Notes: generated from the letters alone by a model not told the origin. A DNA stretch of 64,000 bases from Prorocentrum cordatum (GCA_963575745.1 CAUYUJ010015726.1:1085449-1149448); one strand, 5' to 3'. Shown: positions 32,755 to 43,976, counted from the first letter of the stretch. Numbers and translations: made by a program.

Positions 32755-33385
32755 GCCTCGCTCCTGGGAGGTCCAGCGGAGTGACGTCCTAGCCAGATTG
32801 GATGAGGCCTCGCCGTCGCCAGGGCTGCGAGCTGCGAAACCATTGCTACTTTCGTGCGCTCCCAGGTACGAGCTGCGAAACTGTCGCGACTGTCGTGGTC
32901 CCCTGGGAAGTCCAGCGGAGTGACGTTCCAGTCAGGTCAGGCCTGCGAACTGCAGATGTGTCGCCACTGTCGTGGGCCCCAGGGAGGTCCAGCGGGGTGA
33001 CGTCCTTGTCAGATCAAATGAGACCTCGCTGTCGCAGGGGGCTGCGAACTGCGAAACTGTCGCAACTTTCGCGGGCTCCTGGGAAATCCATCGGGGTGAC
33101 GTCCTAGTCAGATCAGATGAAAGCTCGCCGTGCGCGGGGTCTGCGAACTGCGAAACTGTCGCGACAGTCGTGGGCTCCTGGGAGGTCCAGCGGAGTGACG
33201 TCCTATTCAGATCAGACGAGGCCTCGCCGTTGCTGGGGTTGCGAAGTGCGACTATGTCGACACTTCCGTGGGCTCCTGAGAGGTCCAGCGGAATGGCGTC
33301 CTTTTCAGGTCAGCGACGGCCTCGCCGTCGCTGGGGTCCGCGCACTGCGCATATGTCGCCACTTCCGTGGGCTCCCAAAATGTTG
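32755..33385. repeat. 98-bp tandem repeat
   Basis: Six units with GGAGGTCCAGCGGAGTGACG, TCAGATCAGATGAGGCCTCG and CGAACTGCGAAACTGTCGCG. GGTCC starts lie near 32764, 32902, 32980, 33079, 33178 and 33276. Confidence 0.9.
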
Positions 33386-33389
33386 GTCT

Positions 33390-34050
33390 CGCCTTAGCGC
33401 GGCGCGCACTCGTCTTAGATATTTGCGTACGTTTCACTGATTGGGGGCGGGTGGTCTTCAAGAAGTGACTCTCGCATTAGCGCCGTGCGCATTCGCCCTA
33501 CAAGAACTGCGAGGACTTCAGGGAGTGAGGGCGACTGGCTTTCAAAATGTGACTATCGCCTCAGCGCCACGCACACTCGTTGTAAACATGTGCAAGAGTC
33601 TCACGGATGGAGGGCGGTTCCTTTTCAAACTGTGACTTTCATTTTGTCGCAGCGCACACTCGTTTAAACATTTGCAAATAGGTTTCACGGATTCCCATCG
33701 GTAACGTACCAGAAACGGTGTTTTGTAACGACTCCGGATTGGTCAAGGCACAATTACGTTGATTCGCGGTGCTGAAATCCCAAGAACGGTGTTCTGGCAC
33801 GGCTCGGGATCGTCAACACGGAATAGTCAGGTTGACTCGTGGCGTTGAAGTTCCGAGAACGGATGTTTGGCGTGCTTCCGCATCTTCAAACGATTGTATC
33901 ACAACGGGGTGCCAACGAGGTGCTTTTCTCAGCGAAAATGAATGTTGCAGGGGCCTGTGAGGAGGGAGCTTGGAGGGAGGGCTTGTTCCAACATCGCTGA
34001 TGACTCTTGGGCTTACACTGGTCCTCCACCTCATCCTTCGCCTCCTCCTG
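33390..34050. repeat. 83-bp family, array 2 plus conserved tail
   Basis: About four 83-bp units (to about 33690) are followed by a 350-bp tail (TTCCCATCGGTAACG to GGGCTTACACTGGTCCTCC). The tail is repeated with the same order at 48160-48500. It contains two 62-bp subrepeats (GTTGATTCGCGGTGCTGAAA; GTTGACTCGTGGCGTTGAAG). A minus-strand frame across the tail is conserved between the two copies in short stretches (SPRVISDVGTSPPSKLPPHR versus NPRVINDVGISPPSTLPLHR). Confidence 0.8.
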
Positions 34051-34189
34051 CTCTTTCTCCTCTTCCCCGTGGACCCTCTCCCCTGGGGCGCGGAGGCCGC
34101 CGTCGCCTGCTGCCGCTGGCGGCGCCGCGTCCTCTGGCGCTGGTGCCTGGGAGGCCCTCGTCGCCCTGGTTGTCGTCGTCGGTCGTCGG

Positions 34190-34645
34190 TCGTCGGTCGT
34201 CGGCCGGTCGGTCGGTCGGTCGATCGGTCGGTCGGTCGTCCTCGTCGGTCGTCGTCGTCGGTCGTCGGTCGTCCGCCATCGTCGTCGTCACAGCCGTCGT
34301 TGTCGTCGTCGTCCTCATGAGATCTCCACAGGTCCCTGAATCCGTCTCGATCCTCCCTCTGATCCTCCCACCTCCGTCCGCGCACGCACCTCGCCCTCGA
34401 TCCTCCTCCCTCCATCCCTCCCCCCTTGGATCCTTCTTCCTTCCTCGTCCCTCCTCCCTCCCTCGTTCCTCCTCCCTGCGTCGATCCTCATCCCTGTCTC
34501 GACCCTCCTTCCTCCCCTGATCGTTTGCCTTGCCACTACCGTTTCCCCTTCCTCGACCCTCCTCCCTCCCTCGATCACGCCCCCTCACTCGATTCTCCTC
34601 CCTTCCTCGGCCCCCCTCCGTGCCTCCGCCATCTCTGAGACTACC
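34190..34645. repeat. (GTCG)n tract then CCTCCCTCG minisatellite
   Basis: 34190-34320 is GTCG/GGTCGGTC. 34350-34640 is built of CGATCCTCCTCCCTCC-like units. Confidence 0.9.
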
Positions 34646-35205
34646 CCCTCGTCCCCGGCAGCCGCCTCCGTCCGCGCCTCCTGCAGGGCGGCGGGGTGGA
34701 GCGCGGGAGGCCCAGGCGGTGCTGCGTGGGACCCTGGCAGCGCGGGTGCGCGCCTGGTTCCCTCCTCGCCCTGCCTCTGCTGTTCTTGCTGCTGCACCTG
34801 CATGCAACCGCAGTCATCGTGCTGGCGTAAGGGGCGCCAAACAAGAGAAGCGAAACAGCTCCTCTGGCCACGGCGAGCCTCGGCCAAGAATTGGCCCGCC
34901 GACCTGGAGCTAAGGAGCAGGCCGAAGATCACAGCCCCTCTTGAACACAAAGTGGTCCTTGTTCCAGCGTCTTGTCTGAACTGCCTCTGCTGCTTCTGCA
35001 CTTCCTTCTTCCTACAGCCGCGAATGCGAACGTCTGAGGTGTCCACGCATGCAAAGGTCAGCGGTAAAAGCGGCGATGAGGAACAGGCCAGACAGAGAGA
35101 AACAAAACTGGTCATGATGAACTCTCGCAGATGGGCGACATCGGCCTCAAGCCGTGAATTCCCAAGAGTCCTGGAGGCACAGCGTGGCGAGGCATGAGTC
35201 GCCAT
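34646..35205. other. Spacer with overlapping open frames, coding undecided
   Basis: A minus-strand frame from ATG at 35205 (206 codons, includes SRLEADVAHLREFIMTSFVS and RKKEVQKQQRQFRQDAGTRT) and a plus-strand frame (34802-35197) both look moderately protein-like. Without a leader, splice sites or family resemblance I cannot choose; it may contain a gene fragment. Confidence 0.25.
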
Positions 35206-35209
35206 GACC

Positions 35210-35310
35210 GCCTCCTCCTCCTCCTGCTCCTCCTCCTCCTCCTATTCCTCCTCCTCCTCCTCCTCCTCCTTCTCCTTCCTCCTCCTCCTCCTCTTTTTCC
35301 CCCTCCCCTT
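35210..35310. repeat. (TCC)n microsatellite
   Basis: CTCCTC repeats with few interruptions. Confidence 0.96.
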
Positions 35311-36785
35311 CCGGAGCGAACGCCGCACCCGACCAACGTCAGGCGCGAGCGACACTTGGTCGTCTCAGCAGGGCGCCAGCCGAACGACTGGAGAGGGGGG
35401 GGGGACCAGGGTGAGCTCGCCCGCCTCGAAGCGACGCAAGGAGGCGGGCGTGGGCACGGCACAGGTCAGACGAACTCGAGTGTAGCCTGCAGGCGGCCCT
35501 CGGAGGCCTCGGCAATGGCGCACCGCACGAACAGACGAGACAGAACGCTCCGCCACTTCCCTCTGGCCGGCGCCTCCCCCGCCTGCCCGGGCGGGCCCAC
35601 CACATGGGATCCTCGCCCCTGCGGCCCCCCACCAGCATCTTCAAGAATCCACAGGACTCGGCGGGGCTTCCCGGTGATTTCCTGCGCAGCCTCAGGAATG
35701 CAGGGCGATGCCATCCGCAGTCCTGGAGATGTCCCGGCCATCTCCGACGGACCGAGATCAGCCGTCTTTCTGGGCGACCCCCTCAACAGTCCTCAGCATT
35801 TCTGCTGTGGGAGGCCTGGGAAGCTCTAGTAATGTCTAAAAGCAACTTTAAAAACCAGTTCGGGGGGGAGTGGGGAGGGAGGGGCGAATTCTTAAACCGC
35901 TTTTGGACATTACATTATCACAATCCTGAAAACATCCCTGGGAGATCGTCAATCATCCAGACAAGGTTTGCTGGCAAGTCCTCATCATGGTCCAGCAAGC
36001 CCTGAGGACTCTGAGGACGTCCGATGGAATCCAAAAGACATCCTTGGAAGCCCGCGGATGTCCCCAACAATCCGAACGATCTTCTCCAGAATCCGAAGGA
36101 GATCAGACGCAATCGGGTGGAATCTATCCAAGATCTCTGGGGGAATGCTCCAGATGGCGTTCCGAATTTTGGTGCACATGGATTCCTTGTGATTTCATGG
36201 CGCGTAGTTCCTAGGATCTCCTCAGGACTAAGGAAGGATCTCTCAAAAATGCTTCATTTGGGGAGCACGTTGGAGAGTATTCCCAAGGATCCTCGTGCGA
36301 TTCACATGGGATTCCATCGTGCGTATTTCGCGGCGGCGGCCGCCCTCCAGTGCCCCGAGGCGCCTTGCTGTCGCGGAGCGAGACCCCCTCGTCGACGCGA
36401 GCCAGCCTCTCCGCGCGAAACATCCCCGTCGCGTGCGCAGGGAGGCACCCGGCCCAGGCGTGGAGCGCGGCCGCCCCGCCGGATGCCGACACGAGACCCC
36501 CCCCCCGGGGAGGCGACGCGGCTGCAGCACCCGTGCGCGGGGCCCCCGCCCGCGCGCGTGCGGTGCCCAGCCACGCAGCGAGACGCCACCGGCGTCGCGA
36601 AGCGAGACCACCACCAAGCAGTCGTGGAGCAGGGCCCCCCGCGGATGCGACGCACGATGCCTGCTGTCCTCGGAGGAGGCCACGCGGGGGGTGGGGAAGG
36701 AAGCCCCCCCATCGGCCTCAGGCGAGGCAGGTGCTGTGGGGGGCCGGGATGCGTGCGCGGGTTCTCTTGCGACTCCCCCTCCTGC
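35311..36785. other. Spacer without supportable gene
   Basis: 35600-36310 contains loosely repeated GGATCTCC and GAATCC phrases. 36320-36780 is GC-rich, with very long frames on both strands (431 codons plus; 420 and 426 codons minus) that merge with microsatellites and have no conserved content. Confidence 0.5.
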
Positions 36786-37500
36786 GCATCCTCCTCGCCC
36801 TCCGCGTCCCCCTCCCCTCTCCTCCTCCTCCCCTCTCCTGCCGCTGCTTCTCCGCCTGCCGCATCCCCTCCTTCTCCTCCCCCTTCTCCTCCGTCTCCGC
36901 TTCCTCCTCCCTCTCCCCCTCCCCGTCCTACTCCCCCTCCCCCCTCCCCCTCCTCCTCCTCCTCCTCCTTCCTCCTCCTCCTCTTCCCCCTCCTCCTCCT
37001 CCTCCTCCTCCTCCTCCTCCTCCGCCTGCGACAGCGACACGAATCCGAAGCCGAGCGTGAGCAGCCACGACTGCCTACACATTCGAAGCTGGACAGACAT
37101 ACAGAGAGAGGAGAGAGAGAGAAGGAGAGAGAGAGAGAGAGAGAGCGAGAGAGACAGAGAAGTACAGAGAAAAAAGGCAGAGACAGAGAGAGAGAGAGAG
37201 GAGCAAGCGAGAGAGAGAGAGATAGAGGGAGAGAGAGAGAGAGGCAGAGAGAAAAAAACAGCGAGAGAAAGAGAGAGAGAGAAGGAAAGAGAGAGAGAGA
37301 GACGGATATATACAGATAGAGAGGGAGAGATACTATATATAAAAATATAGAGAGGGAGAGGGATATATAGAGATATTGAGACAACAACAGGAGCGAGGGT
37401 AAGCGAGAGAGAAATGACCAATGATAAAGAGGGGCAGAGAGAGAGAGATAGATAGCTGGATATATGTGTATAACAGTATATATATATATATATATGAATG
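36786..37500. repeat. (TCC)n, (GA)n and (TA)n microsatellites
   Basis: CTCCTCC-rich at 36786-37025; GA-rich with AGAGAGAGAG runs at 37095-37450; TATATA at 37473-37497. Confidence 0.93.
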
Positions 37501-37964
37501 TACATGTGTGTATAAAGAGAGCAACGCCGATAACATGATACATATACCTATTATACACATGTATGCATGAAGATTTTAACAAATCCGCCGACCCTGTCGG
37601 CGTGTGGACGAGGCTTTGTTGTTTGCCCCATCTTCCTCGTCGTTCCTTTTTCCCGTTTCCCTGCAGCGTCGTCGCTTCTGTCCCTTCCCTACAGCCTTCT
37701 CCTCCACTGCGCCCGTCGCTTTCTCTCCTGTCCTAAAACCTTTTCCCTGAAGCGTGTCGGTACAAACCGAAACGGAACAACGTCGCCTCTGAGTCACAGG
37801 GAAGCCCCTTCCCTTTCTTTCCTTCCCCGACAGGGGGGGGGGTCCCGGGGGGGGTCCTGGGTCAGATACGCCGCCCTCCCGGCGTCGCTTCTGTCCCTTC
37901 CCTACAGCCTTCTCATGGATTTCACATACGTTTTTGACAGATTTTGGCGTTCTTGCCTCTTCCG
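37501..37964. other. Spacer with a 32-bp perfect direct repeat
   Basis: CGTCGCTTCTGTCCCTTCCC plus 12 further bases occurs at 37670-37701 and again, identically, at 37883-37914, separated by 181 bp. No gene is called; the CTTCCCTACAG ending resembles a splice acceptor, which may be coincidence. Confidence 0.6.
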
Positions 37965-38356
37965 CTTCCCGACGCGCCAAGACGGCCCAAGAGGCCCCCA
38001 AGATCGCCCCGAGACGGCCCAAGAGGCCCCCAAGAGGGCCCCCTAACGGCCGAAGAGGGCCCCAAGACGGCCCAAGACGCCTCCAAGACAGCCCAAGAAG
38101 CCCCCAAGATTGCCCCAAGACAGCCCAGGAGAGCCCCAAATTGCCCAGGAGGCCTCCAAGAGTGCCTCGAGACGGCGCAAGAGGAGCCTGGACGGCCCAA
38201 GACGGCCTCAAGAGAGCCCCAGGCTGTCCCAAGAAAGCCTCTGGCCTCCTCCTCCTCCTCCTCCTCTTCTTCTTCTTCTTCTTCCTCCTCCTCCTCGTCC
38301 TCGTCCTCCTTCTCCTCCTTCTCCTCCTCCTCCTCCTCCTCCTCCTCCTCCTCCTC

Positions 38357-38389
<33 letters not shown>

Positions 38390-38395
38390 TCTGCT
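37965..38395. repeat. CCCAAGACGGCCC array then (TCC)n
   Basis: 37965-38235 belongs to the same dispersed family as 6055-7125 (inverted) and 21586-21995. 38240-38390 is TCC microsatellite. Confidence 0.88.
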
Positions 38396-38940
38396 CCCCC
38401 TCCTCCTGCTCTCCTCTGCCTCCTTCTCCTCTTGCTTCTCCACCACATCCTTCTCTCCCCTCCTCCTCCCTCATCCACCTCCTCCACCCTTCCTCCACCT
38501 CCCACTCATCCTCCTCCCCCTGCCCCCCCCCTCGTTTTCATCGTCGTCGTTCTCAGGGTCGGCGGTACCGGCCGTAAGGCCTTCGCAATATATACATACA
38601 CATATATAGACACATATAGATATAGAGGGAGAGAGAGAAACAACAAAAAAGAGAAAGAGAAAGAGAGAGAGGACAAACAAAAGGAGGAGCAAGAGGAGGA
38701 GGCCCATCTGCCCCCCTTCTCCTCCTCGCCCTATTCCCGGTCCGAGCGCGACCACTCGCCGTCAACTCCCTACATGCCGCAAGTGCAAGCCCGCGGGGCG
38801 CGAGCCGCACTCTGCCTGTCTTGCCGCATGCGGGGGGGTCCAATCGATGGTGGGGCTGGACCGGCGCTGTCGGATGGCCACCCCTGGGGGCCAGGGGGCC
38901 CAGGGCCTGGGAAGGGACAGGCGGAGTAAAGAGCCAACGA
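38396..38940. other. Pyrimidine-rich then mixed spacer
   Basis: 38396-38540 is C/T-rich, 38585-38625 a TATA-rich stretch, 38630-38700 GA-rich. 38700-38940 is unique GC-rich sequence with no gene recognised. Confidence 0.55.
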
Positions 38941-39310
38941 GCTCCCAGCTCGCGGTTCCAAGCTCCCAGTTCCCGGTTCCCAGATCCCGGTCCTCGGTTC
39001 TCGGTTCCCGGCTCCCGGCTCCCCGTTCGCAGCTCCAAGATCCCGCTTGAAGCGGGCGCTCCGCGAAACGGCAACTCCCGGTCCCCGGCTCCCGGTTCCG
39101 GTTCCTGCGGTTCCCGGCTCCTGCCAGGGAGCCCCACTCGAGGGGCCCTAGGAGACTCCAGGAGGGCCCAGGAGGTCCCAGGAGGCTCGGGAGGCCCCAG
39201 GAGGGCCCGGGAGACCCGAGGCCCCATGAGAGCTCAGGAGCTCCCAGAAGGCCCGATGCCCCAGGAGGTCCCAGGAGGCAGCAGGAACCCGCAGGATGAC
39301 ATCCCGTCCT
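38941..39310. repeat. CGGTTCCC and CCCAGGAGG minisatellites
   Basis: 38941-39125 is built of 10-bp CGGTTCCCAG/CGGCTCCCGG units. 39140-39300 is built of CCCAGGAGG and GAGGCCC units. Confidence 0.88.
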
Positions 39311-39438
39311 GGTCGATCGGACGGGAGGGAGGGAGGGAGACGGAGGGATAGTGAAGGGGGGAGGGAGAGGGAGGGAGAGACTTGAGGGCCTGGGCCCCCC
39401 TGGTCCATAGGTTGGCCAAGCGACTCTGAAGCCTTGCG

Positions 39439-39501
39439 TCACCTTTGCGACGACTCGCACTTCATCTTGTAGGTCTGCAGGCGCTCGATGCACCACTCGA
39501 C
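39439..39501 (-). CDS. Candidate terminal exon of dynamin-related gene
   Basis: The minus strand reads VEWCIERLQTYKMKCESSQR then TGA (39439-39441). It is preceded by a CTC-rich tract ending CTCTCCGAG, a good AG acceptor with a long polypyrimidine run (39510-39690 read on the minus strand). The upstream dynamin-like exon (ending at 46890) finishes TEV-DWCLR at the homologous place. Splicing CCGAG/GTCGAC at 46890 to CCGAG/GTCGAG at 39501 keeps the frame and gives a normal C-terminal end. The exon could instead belong to a paralogous, otherwise lost copy. Confidence 0.5.
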   Translation of the reverse strand, partial: VEWCIERLQTYKMKCESSQR

Positions 39502-39509
39502 CTCGGAGA

Positions 39510-39690
39510 GAGGTAGGAGGAGGAGGAGGAGGAGGAGGAGGAGGAGGAGGAGGAGGAGGAGGAGGAGGAGGAAGAGGACGAGGAAGAGGACGAGGAGGAC
39601 GACGAGGAGGACGACGAAACGCAGTGGGAAGGGAGGGACCAGGAGGAGGAGGAGGAGGAGGAGGAGGAGGAGGAGGATAAGTAGGAGGAG
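39510..39690. repeat. (GGA)n microsatellite
   Basis: GGAGGA tracts interrupted by GACGAGGACGACG near 39570-39625. Confidence 0.96.
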
Positions 39691-41776
39691 GACCAGGAGA
39701 AAGAGGATGAACGAAACTTGAAGATTGGTGCTGCAAGACATTTTTGGGGCTTTCTGGGCCTTCCGAAGCCGGCCCAGAGGTGACCGTGGACATCCAGAGG
39801 GGGAAGAATGGAGCTCAATTCAACTTGCCCCTGGAAGGGTCAACTCCGCACTAGCACTGCACAGCGGCTGCTTCTCCAGGCGCCACTGTGCGACAATATG
39901 TAAGCATGAAGCTCACGCTCACTCTTCTTCCCCCTCTTCCTCCTCCTCCTCCACCTCTTCCTCCTCCTCAGTCCTCTTCTTACAAGTCTGGTCCACCGGC
40001 ACCTCGCAGAGAGCATTGGCCCCCATGAGGCGCTGCGCCTTCTTGCATATTTTCCCCCAAGCCGAGCGACCGTGCCGCAGCCATCGCGCCGCCACCTGGA
40101 GCGCCGTCGAGGAATCACTCTGATACTGCCTTATCTTTCGGGGTCGCCATTCCAGCTTCGTGAGACGGAAGGTTAGCACCCCTCCTCTGCGGACATGGGC
40201 TAAACGTTCTGGCCCCGCAAACCCCCATCGGTCTGCTGGCTCCCCCACCCGATACCCTGGAGCACACCCCTGCTGAGAGTTCAAGGAATCCTCGGCTCAG
40301 AGTGATGGGTTTCACTCTAAGCGATTTCTTAAACAGTAGTCCAGGTGTAGATCTACTAACATTCTACAAACAAGCGACGCATCAAGATAACGCCCAGGGC
40401 CCAGTCCAGATTATGAATTTTCTTCGGCGGAATCTGGAGCCTATGAGAACGCATGCCTTTTTCTAAAATTTCTGATGGGCGTACCTGGTCCCACTCTCTC
40501 CTAATGCCAGCTGAGTCCGAGGCGGCGTCCACTGCCTGAAGGGCGAACTCCAACTTTCAAGCACGTGGACATGGCCGACTGTTGACTGGTGCTTCCGATA
40601 CCCAACCACTGGCTTCCACAGATATTCGAACGACAGACCCCACATCTTGCACCATACGGGTGAGTGATGGTAGGTGGGCACCTCCTGGTCGACCCACGGC
40701 AATCCAACCCGCGTGACCAGGTTACTGCAGACAATCCCATGCGTGGGGCGCCGCTCGTGGACAGCACCATCGGTTCCACGGACTTCACCGGCGCGGGGAC
40801 AGCACCCAAAGGCCACGGGCCAAAATCCTATGTGCTGCTGAGATGGCATGAGCGCCGCCCCTACCGTGGCAAGAAGCTATCATAGAAGCAGGAGAAGCGG
40901 CTTTCGATCGCTTGAACCGTGATTCGAGACCGTCTTGAAGCACACCCAGAACTGCTATCCGAAACACCTTTTGAAGCCTGGTTGCAGGCAGACTCAGCTG
41001 GCCGCCCCAGCTGCCGGCTGACACTGCAGGCACGAAGAGGATCCCGGCTCCCTCGTAAGACCCTGCTGGCGCACCCCAGCCATGCCGCGCATGAGCTGCG
41101 ACGACATCAAGCCCTTCCAAACATGGGCGCGTTGGTCCGCGTTGTAGGCACCCCATATCTCCTTCCCTTTCTTGACGAACTGCAGTGTTTACGCTTTGGT
41201 ACTTCGCCGACCAACATGAAGTGCCTTCTGCGACAACTCGCCGCAGTGACGCGGTCTGGCCCCCATTACAGTGACTGCGGCGTTCGACGGCCAGTGCCCC
41301 GTGGCGCTCTGGGCGGCGGTCCAATTGCACGCGGAGGCATGGCGCTGCGAGCGGTGGCCGCTGACGTGGCGCCCACTGTTGGCCTGGACTTGTGAATCCA
41401 CTCCTGCTTCCACGACGTGCCGAAGCTTTTCGCAGCTGGGCGGCGGGAAGACGCGCTGCTGTCTTCTCAACGATGTCCTGGCGCGCGATGCCAGCGAAGC
41501 AGGCGGCGCGGACTGGCGCCGCGCCAGGTGCAAGGGGTGGGCGTTTTCCCATCCGTGGTCGCTCTTCTTTACGCTGGCCCTCTGGGTCAAAGGTCAATTC
41601 CCCAATCTTGGGTTTCCTCGACCTCGCGTTCGCAGGGCAGTTTCTCTGTGCTTTCGCTTAGGAACTTGGGATTTGCCGTTCGTGATGCACTCGGTCTTTT
41701 TGTTTTTCCCTTTCCAGGCTCTAACTTTCGCCCAGTTGCTCCTGATGTACCACTCGCGGGGTCACTGCTGACAGTG
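39691..41776 (-). pseudogene. Spacer with decayed minus-strand coding traces
   Basis: Several short minus-strand stretches read as protein but in different frames. Near 41190-41100 there is QFVKKGKEIWGAYNADQRAH followed by VWKGLMSSQLMRGMAG. Near 40550-40356 there is LEFALQAVDAASDSAGIRRE, then VRPSEILEKGMRSHRLQIPP and NLDWALGVILMRR. A 270-codon frame (41597-40785, minus) overlaps part of this. Family unknown; a degraded retroelement or gene is possible. 39930-39970 is a short CTC tract. Confidence 0.3.
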
Positions 41777-42289
41777 TCATAATCGGTGATGGCGCCCGCC
41801 CCCTTGGCGTGCGCGGTATCTGACGGCGCCGCGCGCGCCCCCTAGAAGCCTTTCGCCCGCCCTCTGACCTAAACATCTGACGACATCTTCAAACCCTCCG
41901 AGCACACCCGATCCACCCTGAGGGCGCATAGCAGGTGCAGACGATTTTGCAAACTGGCCTGGATATACACAGCATCTTCGCCCACGCGCTGCCCCCAGTC
42001 GCCCTGGCGCCAAGTTGTCGCGGAAGGAGGGCGGCGCCGCGGCCGAGATGCGCGCGCGAGTCAGCGCGGCCGCGCCCCCAAATGCGACGCCCTCTTCGGC
42101 GCGGGCGGCGGCGCTCCAGATGCCGCGGCATTCCAGATCCCGAGCCTGCTTCTGCGGCGACTCGAGCCGCGGCGAACTCCGGCGACGCCCCCGCGCCACA
42201 AGGATGGCGTTGGGCGGCCTGGCCGCCAAGTGCTCGGTGAGAGGCCCGTCGCTGGAATGGCTGGCGGTATTGATCATGCCCGCGATGCA
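41777..42289 (-). pseudogene. Possible coding remnant, unrecognised
   Basis: A minus-strand frame of 166 codons (42277-41777) contains GMINTASHSSDGPLTEHLAA and RDLECRGIWSAAARAEEGVA, which look like ordinary protein, then becomes Arg/Gly rich. It directly precedes (in the plus direction) a tandem repeat. No family identified. Confidence 0.25.
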
Positions 42290-42780
42290 AAAATCTCATT
42301 TGGGTGAACCTTTTTCTCGCGGCTGGGGCCCCCCGCCCAGGTGTCGGAAGCGCCCTGATTGATTTTCACCCCGGAACCGCTCCAGGGTGAGAATCCATCT
42401 GGGACCACCAAACTGCAAAACGGCGCTCTCGGGGATGGGGGGGGCGCACCCGAGCCTCAAACATTTGCATTTTCCACATTGAACCTCTCATTGGGGTGCC
42501 TTTTTCTCGCGGCTGGGTCCTCCCGCAAAGGTGTCGGGAGCGCCCCAGATGGCTTTTCATCCTGGAACCGTTCCAGGGTGAAAATCCATGTAGCTTCCAT
42601 TGCAATACGGGCTCTCGGGGATAGGGGGGGGTGCCCAAGCCCCCCCAATTATTATTTTCCACATTGAATCTCTCATTGGGGAACCTGTTTCTCGCGGCTG
42701 GGCACCCTCGCAGTCTCGGAGCGCCCCAGATGGATTTTCACACAGGAACCGTTCTAGGATGAACATCATCTGCCCCAATG
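42290..42780. repeat. 185-bp tandem repeat, 2.6 units
   Basis: GGAACCGNTCCAGGGTGA recurs at 42373, 42564 and 42745 (spacings 191 and 181), with CATTGAACCTCTCATTGGGG and TTTCTCGCGGCTGGG in each unit. Partial echoes of the GGAACCGTTCCAGG word continue at 43025 and 43088. Confidence 0.92.
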
Positions 42781-43976
42781 CAAAACAGCGCTCTCAGGGA
42801 GTTGCAAGGAGCCCAATACAGCTCAACAGCGCTTTTTGTAAGCAGCCCACTAAGGCCCTCTGCAAGCAGCAGAATAAGGCGGCCTTCTGTAAGGAGCCCG
42901 ATCAGGCCTTCTGTAAGGAGCCCAATAAGGCCTTCTGTAAGGAGCTTAATCAGGCCCTCTGTGAGGAGCCCAATAAGACCCTTCTGGGAAATTTCCTGAA
43001 GAGGCCTCAGATGGTTTTCACCCAGGAACGATTCCAGGGTGATCCCGGCACTGGAAGCGGTGAGTTCCAAGCTCCCAGAAACACCCAGGAACCGTTCCAA
43101 GCGATTCCGGAACTTGAATCGTTGGATCTTCTCCGTCCACCGAGTACTTGTCCACATGCAACTTGCAGTCCTGAAGCCAAGGACAAGCTGATTTTGCCAT
43201 CGCCTCACGAGGAGCACCAGCTGTGGCCGCACCACGATGATGGTCTCGTCGAAACCGCAATCGTAGCCCACCCCCATCTGCTTGGCAACGGGCTCCTCAC
43301 GCTGGAGCAAGCCAAGAAGGTCACGTAACTCCTGCACCTCGCTTTCCAGCTTGCCAGCCCTCGTGGCGTGTACGTTTGCATTGTGTTCACCTTGCGCATC
43401 TTCCTCTCCGCCACCAGATCGATGCTGTTGCAGCGTTCGGTCATCGTGCTCAGGGCCGACAAAGGTTATTGCATGACATGGGTACTTGCCATGACGTTCG
43501 GGTGAGCGCGGTCCACATACTGACATACTGTCGGGATTCAGCCTTTTGGTCGTCATCTCCTGTCCGATACGCTGGCCGACGTAAGTGGTTCCCTCCCCAT
43601 CCAGCCGCCCCTTCAGATCTAGTCGCCCACGGTGTGCTCTCCGAGCCCGGAGAGACCGCGGGCATGATTTTTCCACGACAGGCGCCACCAGGGCCAGTAC
43701 GGTCGCCATGTCCTTCCCCAGTAGGCGTAGCGGTCGGGGTGCCAGGAACACCAGCTAAGGCGGGGGTCTGAACATTTTGATGAGGAGGACATGATTCTTC
43801 TCCTCCTGACATACCAGAAACCGCTGCACCTGCATGTCCGAATCCTTCAAGAAATCATCATGTTCGTCATCCACCGCTGCGTACTTCCTAGGAAAGGGTT
43901 CCGTTTGACCCGCTCCTGCACTTCCTCCGCCCAATCCTCTCGCAGCCCTGCGCTGAACCTCGGCGTCAGCGGCCAT
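42738..43976 (-). pseudogene. Retroposed gene (SL-tagged), one in-frame TAG
   Basis: The start is ATG at 43974-43976 in a strong CCATGG context, 157 nt after the end of a tandem DinoSL relic. The first 73 codons (MAADAEVQRRAARGLGGGSA; FPRKYAAVDDEHDDFLKDSD; MQVQRFLVCQEEKNHVLLIK) end at TAG 43755-43757. The same frame then stays open for another 338 codons to TGA at 42738. After the TAG come GKDMATVLALVAPVVEKS, a short coiled-coil-like GKLESEVQELRDLLGLLQRE, and DETIIVVRPQLVLLVRRWQN. The last 120 codons run through the 30-bp and 185-bp tandem repeats and are probably not original protein. No family recognised. Either a 73-aa protein, or a longer protein broken by TAG after retroposition. Confidence 0.5.
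42838..42995. repeat. 30-bp tandem repeat
   Basis: Units of CTGTAAGGAGCCCAATAAGG plus 10 bp, in register with codons. Read minus they give the 10-residue LLTEGLIGLL-type repeat in the C-terminal part of the overlapping gene. Confidence 0.93.

Noticed and set aside
33813-34415. 200-codon minus frame including the array-2 tail
   Set aside because: The tail part is conserved in the second copy, but the rest is GTCG and CCTCCC simple repeat. Kept only as a note under the composite repeat.
36243-37505. 420-430-codon frames on both strands
   Set aside because: They traverse GC-rich sequence and GA/TCC microsatellites and have no conserved or globular content.
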